Shown in pieces: positions 7,636 to 19,600 of a stretch of DNA of 38,338 bases. A model generated the notes under the pieces. It was not told the origin of the DNA and did not search any database. It saw nothing but the letters and a program-made list of their open reading frames with translations. A program made the position numbers and the translations under genes. This DNA is from Prevotella sp. (lineage in GTDB: Bacteria > Bacteroidota > Bacteroidia > Bacteroidales > Bacteroidaceae), in the NCBI GenBank assembly GCA_017619275.1, contig JAFZSR010000073.1:1-38338 (forward strand), read 5' to 3'. Within the stretch, counting starts at the first letter, position 1. Each line of letters starts with the position of its first letter.

Positions 7636-10600
7636 ATGACTGTGAAACATAATATTGGAAATCGATGCTTTAAGAAGGCCCTGTTAATTCTGGTACTTCT
7701 GAATCTTCAGTTTATCTATATACTCACCTCCCTTCAGGGAGGGGCAGGGGGTGGGTCTCTATGGGCGCAGGACATCACCCTCCAGGTGACGCCCACGCAG
7801 CAGGTGATCCCACCACGGCCCGGTGAATATATCGACAACCTGGGGCGCTACTTCCGCGTCACCATGATCAACAACACCGATGCCGCCCAGCGCATCTACT
7901 TCGGCGTGCAAGTGCAGCAGAAGTTCCCGTCGGATGTGCTGTGGATGTCGACCAACGTTCAGACGATGCACATCCCGCAACAGCCCATCGTGCTCTCGCC
8001 CAATCAGCACAAGACGCTGAACTCCATTGAGATGAGACACCTCTTCGACCACTTCGACTCGCACGACATCTTCGTACGCGAGGGGCGCTATAAGAACATC
8101 CTCGACTCCGATTTCGGACTGATGGACGAGGGACAATACGAGCTGCAGCTCACCGCCTACAAGTGGGATCCTGAGCTGTCGTCGCCCGTGGTGCTCAACA
8201 ACCCCACCGACGGCATCTGCCTCTTCAACGTATGCTACGAAGCCGAGGCGCCCGTATTCACTACACCCGACATCACCTTCATGGACGGCGGACTGGGCGA
8301 CCTCAGCATCATCAACATCGACAAGGCCAACCCGCGCTTCGAATGGAAAACGCCAACGCTAAACTGTAACGCCACCATGGTGCAGTGGCAGTACGACATC
8401 CGCTTCGTGGAACTCGGCTCGATGATGCCCGACGAGGCCATGCAAACCAACACCATCACCTTCCTTGAGAAAAAGCTGCTGACGCAGAACTACTATACCA
8501 TTCCATCGGCATACATCACACAGATGATTGCCGACACCGCTGCACAGGGCAAGATTTACGCCATGCAGGTGACGGCGCACACGCCCTACCAGAGTAAGAA
8601 CGCCCTCAACGTGCCCATGATCAAGAACGAGGGCAAGAGCCCCATCGTGCTCTTCCGACTGCAGGACCAGACCAAGGACATTTCCTCCATCAAGGGGGAG
8701 GGTGTCGACGTGGAGAACGAGAAGAGAGGAGCTGCCTACATCTATGAGCAACCTATCCTCACCAGCCCCACATTCGCTGGCAACTGGAGCCGTCTGATCT
8801 ATCAGGATGACGACATCGAGGTGAAGTGGCGCCAACCCGCCTTGGCCGGAGGATGGGGTGAGCAGCAGGACACCATCAAGTTCAACTACACGCTGGCACT
8901 CTACACTGGCAACTCTGCCGACAACAAGGAGGTGATATTCAAGTCGAAGGCCTTGTACGACAAGGAATTCAATAAAGACGAGCTGAAAGACGATTACGAA
9001 TACACCATCAAGTGGGACGACATCAAGGAAAAGGTGAAACAGGGCGACTACCTGATGCTGCGCATCACGGCGAAGCCCACCAACAAGCCCGACTCGATAT
9101 TCGAGATGAAGAGCGACTCGCTGAACTATACCGACTTCGCCCTCACCACCCACTTCAACGAGAACTACCAGTGCGGACACGACAACATCACGGTGAAGAA
9201 CCAGACCAAAATCGGCAAGATGCCCGAGAAAGGCACAAGCTTCAAGATTGGCCAGTTCTACATGACCTTCGATGAAAACGTGAAATTCGAAAAAGAGGAT
9301 AGCACCTTCACTGGTTCAGGATGGGTGCGCTGGAAGCCACAGTCCGACAACTTCTACAACATGAACGCTCGCGTGGCGGTGAAGTTCAGCAAACTGAAGG
9401 TGAACACCGACAACGAGGTCTTTGAAGGCAAGTGCCAGACCTACTCAATCAACGAAACACTCAACCGCTACAACGACACCGAGGCACTCGACTCACTGTT
9501 CTCGATAACCGGCCTCGACAATGTGTTTGGCGCGCTCGAACTGCCCGAGGATGTGCGCAACGCCATCACCAAGGAGCTGGGCAGCGACCCTGAAAAGCTA
9601 TTGAAAGACGAGGTCGGTAGCCTGGCCAAGAGCTACCACTTGGGCAAATACTATTCGGAACTGAAGCAAGGCATGTATAAATGGGACGACCTGAAGCATG
9701 GCGACGTCTTCGACCTCTACTTCCCCGTGGAGCTGCCCGACACGCTAAAGGAATTCCTGCCCAAGGACTTCAGCCTGCAGATAGGCTCCATGCAGTTCAC
9801 GCCACAATCGGCACAGATGAACCTTATCGCCGAGGTGGCCCTGCCCAACAGCGACATCTTCGATGGTCAGGATGTGCTCATCTTCGGCGCACCGCGCCTC
9901 TGCATCACGCCCGATAAGTTCTTCCCCGAAGAGGGCGTGTTGGCACTGTTGAGCAACCTGCCGCTGAAAGACCCCAACAGCGACTTCAAGATGGTGTTCA
10001 AAGCTCCTACCGAGCCACTCGACCCCATGCCCAAAGACGGTTGCTTCCTGCGCTGGGCTGGCGGTGAGTTTGGCGGACTGGGCTTGAACATCGCCTGCAC
10101 CGTGCCCAACACGAAGCGCATCGTAGACGGCAAGGCACAGGATGACATACCAGCACTCATCGACCTCTGGACCGTCATCGAGGCCAACGAGAGTGCCGGC
10201 GACTTCATCGCCAGCGGAAAAGTGACTCCCTTCGAGGTGACCGACCTGCCCGGATGGAGCTTCCACGTGGCAGACGAAATCGTCTTCGACCACAACATGG
10301 ACAAGAACTCCAACATCATGCCCAACTGGGAAGAGGTGGAGAAGAAATACACCGTGTCCTACTACGACAAGGACGACAAGACCATCAAGAAGACCACCAC
10401 CTTCGACCGCTCGCTCTGCGGAACGGGCGTGAAATCGGACTGGAACGCTTGGCAGGGACTGTATATCAAGAATGTCGAAGTGGAGTTCCCCAAGTTTGCC
10501 GTCTTCGGCAAGGGTGAGGAAGGCGTGAAGGTGGGAGCGCAGAATATGCTCCTCGACGCTTCGGGCATCAGCTGCCGCATGTACGCACAGAACATCCTCG

Positions 10601-13600
10601 ACGCACAGACAGGACGTTGCGGAGGATGGATGTTCGGCATTGACGAGGCCACCGTCGACATCATACAGAACAACTTCGACAACTGCAAGATTACGGGTAG
10701 CATTGGCGTGCCTCTGCTCGGAAAGAAAGCCGACCGCAAGGCCAACGAGGAATCGAAGAGCAAAGGCAAGGGCGACACCAAGAAGGCTGACGACGGGCAG
10801 GACACCGACTTCAACTACTCTTGCGAGATACGCCACCTCACCGACCCAGAAAACATAGAGTACTACACCTACGACAAATCGGGCACGAAGAAGGAGAAAC
10901 ACACACGCAAGAAATATGCCAACACCTACGGCTATGTCTTCTCCACCGTGGCCATCCCCGACCTGTCGCTCAACTGCTTCGTGGCCGACCTGACGCTCAA
11001 GCAGTGCTACTTCCTCGTGGAGTCCATCGACGAAGAGAAGGACGAGAACGACTACACGCAGGTGGAACTGTGCCTGGCTGGCGACATCAATATTGCCGGA
11101 GCCGACGACATCAACGCCACCATCAGCGACCGTGTGAAATCGCTAATCAAGGATCTGCCCATCGACCTGAAGCTGCCGGGAATCCACTTCACGAAGATGC
11201 GCCTGTCAAACGTGGCATACGACAAATGGAGAAAAGACCTGGGACTCTCAACCATCCACGAGGAAGGCGAGAAGGCACAGGAAGAGATAGAGAAAGAACT
11301 GAAGAAAAAGCTCTTCTACACTTCACTGAATCGCAAGAACGGGGGCAACGGAGAGCTGGAACTGGGTAAGGAATGCTTCTTCCGCTACGGCGAGTGGTCG
11401 CTGGCATCCATGCAGAAGAAGATTGGCCCCTTCACTTTCAACCTGGAAACATTTGAGCCGAATTACGATGAGAAGGAAAAACAGGTCTCACTTGCCATCT
11501 TCGGCGGCCTCGGACTGGTAGAGAACAAGATTTGTGTCGACGCCGGCGTCACCATCACAGCGAAGGCCAACTTCAGCGGCGATGTCAGCAATTGGTATCT
11601 CAGCGACGGCGAAGTCACCTTCGACAGTCTGAAGGTGGGTTGTGACTTCACAGCCCTGAAGCTGGAGGGCGTGCTCAACGTGGGCAAGAACGCCCAAGGC
11701 GAGAAGGGCTATGCCGGACGCCTGACCATTGACGTCAACGAGATATTCTCGCTCGACGTGAAGGGCGGCTACTACGAGCACGAAGCCACCGAGAACGACA
11801 AGAAGGAGCGCGAACAGGAAGCCAAGGACGAGGCGGCCAAGGAAGGCAAGGAGTACACCAAGAACGCTTCTATCGACGACCCGAAATTCTCCTACGGATA
11901 CTTTATGGTGGACTTCCAGAGCAAGGTGGGCATACACATCGACCCCGTGGTCATCAATGGCATACGAGGAGGATTCTTCTTCAACTGCCGACCCACGAAG
12001 GGCGAGAGCAATTTCGACGGTACTCCCGTGGCCGACTATGGCACCATTGGACTGGCCTTCGGGATGGGCCTCTCAACCAGCGCTGGCGAGGAGACCCTGA
12101 AAGTCGACGCCGACCTGCTCGTGGCATTCAACCGCAAGCGGGGTGAACTCACCACCTTCATGTTCAACGGAAAGGCAGAAGCCGTGGGAGGCATCATCAA
12201 GGCCGACATGAGCCTGGTCTATGAGAAGACACCAACCGACCGCTACCTTTGCCTGAACATCACATCGGAGATGGGATTTGGCAACAACAAACTGACCGAC
12301 GCCCTCAACAAAATGAATGAGGAACTACAGGCGGGTGCCGATGCACTGGAAAAGTTGAAGACCAACGTTGCGAACCTCACCAACGAGCCTATTGACAAGA
12401 TTCCAGAGAAGGGACTCGGCATGCTGTCGGGCAAGTACGACAAGGATGGCCAGCAAAAGGAAAACAAAAGTGACACTGAGCTGACCAAAGAAGAGGAGGC
12501 GAAACTCGCCGCACAAAAACAGAAAAACACCAAAGAGGTGAAGGGCATCACGTCAAAGCAAAAGCTTGAGTTCAAGGTGACGTGGATGCAGAATGGCGTG
12601 AAGAAGACGCCCACCAAGTGGCATCTCTACTTGGGCGAGCCTGACAAGGACAAGCGTTGCAGCTTTATCTTCCTCGACTTCGATGCCAGTGCCGTGCATG
12701 CACACATAGGTGCCGATGCCTATCTGTGCATTGGCAACGAGCTGCCAGGCAACGGACAGCTGCCCGCCATCCCCAGCAAGATCACCGAATTCCTCAACGG
12801 CCATAAGAAAGACCAAGCCGACTTGGGAGCCGACATGGCGAAGGTGGAGCAATCGCGCAAGGATGCCGCCAAGGCCATGCTCAACCCCTCGGGCACCAAG
12901 GGCGGCGTCATGGTGGGCGCCTCGGCATGGGGCGACATGCGCATCGACCTCGGCCTAATCTATGGCAGTCTCGACGCAAACGCAGGCTTCGATGCCGCAC
13001 TGGTCAACTATGGCAAGACGGCATTCTGCACCAACACCCATTCGGCCATGGGCTACGGCGGCTGGTATGCCATGGGACAACTCTATGCTTATCTGGCTGC
13101 CGATCTCGGTCTGCGCATCCACATCGGCGAACTCATCAACAAGGATGTCAATTTGCTCAACGCCGGCATCGGCGGCGTGCTCGAAATGGGTCTGCCCAAC
13201 CCCACTTGGTTAGATGGCCAAGCACGCATCAAATTCGAGTGCCTCAGCGGACTCGTCAAAATCGACCGCAGCTTCAGCTTCTCCTTCGGCGACCACTGCA
13301 CGCCCTTCCTTGGCAACGCCCTCGACGGTTTCGAACTCTTCCAAAACGTCAGCATGGGCAGCGACAGCCTCTATCAGGCACTCTACAAGCCAGAGTTTGC
13401 CATCTCGAAGAACGATGTCAGCAAGATGACCTTCGCCACCAATGCATCGCTGGGCAGCCACTACCGCCTGATAGACCCCAACGTGGCTGACAAGATGAAG
13501 AAAGATTTCTACGGAGACGACTACTACGACAAAGAGATGGCCGACTCCCTCAACCATCTGGTAGAGCTGCAGGCTTCGCGCACCTATGTCTTCGACATGA

Positions 13601-16600
13601 ACCAAGACACAAGGGGCGGAATGAAGTTGGGTGTGCGACTCATCGACCTGGGCACCAAGCCCACCCAATGGCTCGAACAAGGCCGTAGCCTGTCGGCAAA
13701 AGACTTTAAGCTTGAGTTGATGAAACAAGGACTCAACGATCAGGGAGAGCAAGTATATGTCGGCCTCAATTCTCCGAAGAGCAAGAGCGATGCTGTGTCG
13801 GCACTCGGCACCCACAATGATGTAATCCAGTTCATTGGCAGCTACTTCAGCACCCGCGAGCAAACGGTTTCGGAGATGAGCACCGCCATGATGGGAGCCG
13901 ACTTAAGTATGCCTGAGAGGGAAATACTCCATAGTGGCGAAATGGCCTCCTACCTCGGCTATCTGCTTGACCATGGCAGATTCAAGGATGGCACAACCAT
14001 CAAGATGAAAGAGCGGAATGTCACCTTCCGCGAAGAGAAAGGCCGCATCTTCCATCTCTCGGACATGAACGTCGAGGCAGGCCACAGCTATGCCCTGCTG
14101 CTCATGGGCGATGCCTACGAGATTGAGAACGGCTACCGTGTCTGGTGCGACTATGTGAACACCGATACCAACACGCCTGAGCGCATCAAATGGCAACAGG
14201 CCAAGCTCTGGTTCTTCCGTGTGAAGAGCAATAAGGAGGACAAAATCATCGGCGACTCGCTCACCAGCATCGAGTCCTACGTGGCACTGGCCTATCCATC
14301 GGTCGACGGCACGAAAGTGTCGAGCATTGGCACCGGCTATACCACCGCCTACCACAACGACATCATGCACCCCACCATCGCCTTGAACCGCGACCTGCGC
14401 TTCGATGTGCCGCAGGGAAAGATGAAGTGGGTGCTCACGGCCTACCACGCCAACGAGTACGAGCGCGACGACTCACTCTGCTGGCGCTACCGGCAAGAAC
14501 GCACAGCCAAGTATATCTACGGCGACAACTGCCTGAACCTGGAACCCAACACACCATTCAAGGAACCCAACGTGTTTGCCAACGAGCGTAGTAGCAAGGG
14601 ATCATCCTACAACTACGCAAACCAACTCTATCACCTGGAGTTGCTCTACACCTATAAAGACACCAACCTTAAAGACAGCGTCACCAACAAGTTCGTCGAC
14701 CTCTGGCTCACGTCGGCGCCCTACAATGTCACTGTCAACGGCAAGACCTACACCGACTCGTGGATGGAAACCACCAACCGCGAGATTACTGGCGAGCTGT
14801 TGCCCTACACGCAGCCCTTCGTGGGGGCCAGCCCCAGCACGGCACCAGTGTTTTCCTATGAGAACAGCCTGAAGAAGAAGAATGACGTCGACCTGGCCTT
14901 CAACAACGTGAAACTGGGTTCCACGCCCTACCGCCTCGTCGACCCGTGGCTCTATCTGGCCTACCTCTCGAAGTTCACCTTCGTTGGCGACCGCAAGATA
15001 TATCCCTATACTTTCGATCCCATGGGCGTGCCACACGCATCAGAGTCGCTCGTCTACGAAATGGGTGGCACTATCATCAATAGCGACTATGTCAGGGGAG
15101 AGGATGGCAAGACCCTATGGGAGCTGCGCAACGACATGTACAACACATGGAACGACTGGAGCTATAATTCAACGCTCCAGCCCGAATGGCCGCTGCCCGT
15201 CACGCTGAAGACCGTGGGCGGACCCACCGTCGTCAACCAGAACAACCGCGCCTCGACCGTCACGCCGCGCAACGTAAAGCTGCAACCCGACCGCACCTAT
15301 TCATTTGTCAACGTGGCACAAGATTTCATGCGCCCCTACGACGTGGCCAAGGCCATGTCATCAGTACTCAAGAAAAATGCACAGAAAGTGTGGGATGCGT
15401 TTGCCGATTCCTTTTTCCCCACCACTCATACTTTCCGCTATAGCATCTTGGACCAATTCATGAAGGAGCTCAACGCTGACTATCGTGGCCATTACATCGA
15501 GTGCAACAGTGGCAATGTCAGCGCCAAGGTGCCTTTCTATCAGCTGCCGCTCATCTTCGGTGGATGCTTCGGCACTCCATTACATCCCGTTAACGATAGA
15601 CCAACATATATGGGCATCAGCGTTGGCACACCACTTGAAACTCCTGGCCATAGGCGTGGCTTCGACGCTTCGTTAGTAGAGGGCTATGAGCTTACCTATG
15701 GCTTTAAGCGCTTTGATAGCAGACGTTCCAACCTGCTATTCTTCCGCCTCCTCGGCTCATACGCCCCCTCCTGGGCAGTCGATGTCCCAGCACGTATGTT
15801 TATCAGCAGTTACTTGGATGCCAACAATAGCGACGAGATTGGCGCTTGGCCCGACTATGATGAATTCGACCGCGAGAGTTCGCTCAAATACGTCACCTCC
15901 TTCAAGGCACGCATCTACCGCGTGGATGCCTACAACATGAAAAACGGCTTCTACCAGATGAAGGAACGTGGCGGCGGCCCGTGGGTGGACTCACTGACCA
16001 TTGGCAGCGGCAACCTGAAGAACATGGGCGACATGGTCACGTATATCCGTGAAAGCCAAGCACAGCTTGAGAATTTTGAGGATACTGACAACTTCTACGC
16101 CATTTATACCGAGTCCGACAATACGCTGACATTTGCCTACACCAACGAAAAGCTATCCTCTGGCATGGAAAGCAGCAAGCTGATGGGCAAGAAGGCGCTC
16201 ACCAAGGTCTATAAGAACGATGCACTCAACGAATACTGGAAGCGCGACAACGCCATCCGCTCGAAAGTGAAGCATGTGGTGATACACCAGACGATGCTCG
16301 ACATGAATCCTACATCCATGAATGAGTGGTTTGCCGACATGAAAAATCTTGTCGATATACAGGGACTCGGTTACTTGAACACCGACGACGTGGTATCGAT
16401 GAAGCGTTTGTTCAAGGGCTGTACGTCGCTTGTGGAACTCGACCTGCACAAACTCCGTACTCCCAACGTGGAGTCGATGCAAGAGATGTTTAGCGGCTGC
16501 ACAGCACTCAAGAAAATCAGCGTGATTGGATTCGACACCAAGAATGTGAAGAATTTCTATCGCATGTTCCAAAACTGCAGCCAGCTGAAAACTCTTAACC

Positions 16601-19600
16601 TGACGAAATTCTCGGGAGCCAGTGCGACAATTACCGATGAGATGTTCTCTGGATGCTCAAGTCTTTCCACGCTCTACATCGATTGCTTCGATGCCAATGA
16701 ATACGTGATGAGCTGCTCGAAGATGTTCGTCAATGTGCCCAACAGCCTCGTCTCCTATATCAATGTCTGCCTCAAGCAGGAAATCAAGGATCAGATACCT
16801 GGAAGGAAGAATGTGGACTATTCGAGCATGAAGGCTGTACTGGCCGAACAGTCTGATGGGAAGAATGTGCTGATATTCCTGAACACCGGTGAGGATTTGA
16901 AGACAGGCAACACCTATCTCGCCACCAAGAATGCATCGTATGGCCACCTGAACATCAAGAAGGTCTATGCCGGCAACGACGTAATGAAGACACCCACCAA
17001 TTCGAAACCGGGATGGGCTGGCGACAAGACGTTGTACAAAGTCATCTTTGATGCGTCGTTCAAGGCATCGCCCACCTCCATGTACGGATGGTTCCAGGGC
17101 TGCGAAAACCTGAACACCATCAGCGTGAAGGGCAAGCTTCTGACCAAGGAAGTGACCACAATGGCCCACCTGCTCGATGGCTGCTCCAACCTGAAGTCGG
17201 CGGCATTTGTCACGGAATTCAATACCGACCAAGTGAAGGACATGTCGTACATGTTCAACGACTGCAAGAGCCTGACGATGATTCAGCTGAATCACTGGGA
17301 CTGGGATAAGGCCTACTTCAACACGAAGAACGTGGAGGACATGTCGAACATGTTTGCCGGTTGTGAGAACGCAGAAAAGATTGAGCTGAGCGATTTCTTC
17401 AACATGAACAGTTTGACAAAGACGGTTTCCATGTTCCAAAATTGCAAGAAGCTTGAAAGAATTGTCGTGCAACACAACTACATTCCGATGGATAAGGCCG
17501 ACAAGCTCATCTTCACGAACAATATGTTTAACGGCTGTGAGAGCCTCAATTCTTTTGCCGACTTTATCAAGCTGCTCAACACCTCGCATGTGATGAGGAT
17601 GGATGGCATGTTCAGGAACTGCTCCTCGCTGACAGAACTTGACCTCTCGCATTTCACCACGGAGGGCTTAAAGATTTCCGATTACATGTTCTTAGGATGT
17701 ACTTCCCTGAAGAAGGTCGACCTGTCGCACTTCGAAGCTGCCTCGTTGAGCACGGCAGCATGGATGTTCAAGGATGTTCCCACCGATTGCTACATTTACC
17801 TGCCCTACAATACGCACCGAAACATTCACCCGATGCAGGTGAAGGTCCAGACGCATCCTAACTTGGTGCTGATCTATCCCAGCAAGGCTTTGCTGCTGAA
17901 GTCGAACAGCACCGACAAGGAACTCGTCTTCCTCAGCGACGAGGCCGCATACAGTGCAGGACAGAAATACGATGGAAAGGAAATCGTCGACGTATGGACC
18001 GACAACGCGCTCTACAACGGCGGCGCACCATGGAGATCATCATACGCCAAGGACATTATCAAGGTGACGTTCAAGCCCAGCTTCGAAACAGTGATGGTGA
18101 CCAACATGAACAACTGGTTCTATGGAATGAACAGGCTTACGAACATTGAGGGCATGGAGTATCTCAACACTTCGCAGGTGAAGAAGATGGAAAACCTGTT
18201 CAATGGTTGCAATTCGCTGAAACATATCGACCTGAGTCATTTCGACACTGGCAATGTGGAAAGCATGCACTTCATGTTCCACGACTGCTTGTCATTGGAG
18301 GAACTCGACCTGAGCCACTTGAACACATCGAAGGTGACCGACATGTACGGCATGTTCTCAGACTGTAAAAGGCTGAAGCGCCTCGACCTGAGCAACTTCA
18401 ACACGGCCAATGTCAACAATATGACCATGATGTTCGAAGGCTGCAAGGCTCTCAAGCAATTGGATGTCTCGAGCTTCGACACAAGAGCCGTCAATAGCTT
18501 CACCATGATGTTCAGCGATTGCTCTTCGCTGACAGAACTCGACCTGTCAAACTTCTACATCACTGACGAGGCAGCTGTCTTAGGATATATGCTATATGGC
18601 TGCACCTCGCTTCGCACGCTATATGTCGGCTCTGCATTCCAAGGCAAGAGCGAATTCAGCCATGCTGATTGGGAGCCCGTTCCCGATAAGCCCACGAACA
18701 ACACATTCGGCAAGGTGCACGACCTGTATGTCTACGTAAAGGCTGGATCTTACGACAGGATTCGCCAATACTTGCTGAAGCTGGGATTTGTGGAAGGCGA
18801 GACGGGCGAAATCTACGGCCCTGGCAGGGAACCCATCCCACAGGCAGTATGGACCGAGGGCAACAGCACGCTGACCTTCATCTTCAATCCCACCCTGCTG
18901 AAGGCTGGCGACACCTTCAACGGGCAGACGGTGACAGCCGCCTGGAACGGAACCGACATCACCGACACGCCATCAAACAACCAGGAGGCTCCTTGGTCAC
19001 GGACGGTGATGGCCAAGATGAAGCATGTGGTGATAGAGTCTGCATTCAGCAGGGTGACTCCCAAGAGCACTGCCTACTGGTTTGCTGAACTGGGCACCTC
19101 GACATTGCAAAACATCAAAGGTTTAGCATACCTCAACACGTCGGAGGTGACCGACATGTCGGGCATGTTCAAGGACTGCAACAGTCTGAAAAGGCTCGAC
19201 CTGAGCAATTTCAACACGGAGAAAGTCACCAACATGAGCGATATGTTCAGGCGCTGCGGCTCGCTGCTGGCGGTCGATCTGTCGGGATTCAACACAGACA
19301 ACGTCACCAACATGAATGGCATGTTCTTCGGCTTCGGGACAGAGTGGCCGCTCGACATCTCGAATTTCGATACGGGCAAAGTGAATAACGCCGACTACCT
19401 CTTCGCCAACTCCAAGGTGAAGTACCTCACGGTAGGTGCCGGCTTCGGCGGCTATTTTGGAAGATATGGACAATACAATTACCAGTCACACGCCTTCGAC
19501 AACGTGAAAGGCATGCAGGTGACCATCAACACGGAATCCCAAGTCCAAGCGCATCAAACGAAGACTGCCTTCAAAGAGTACCTGAATTTCATCGAAGGCA

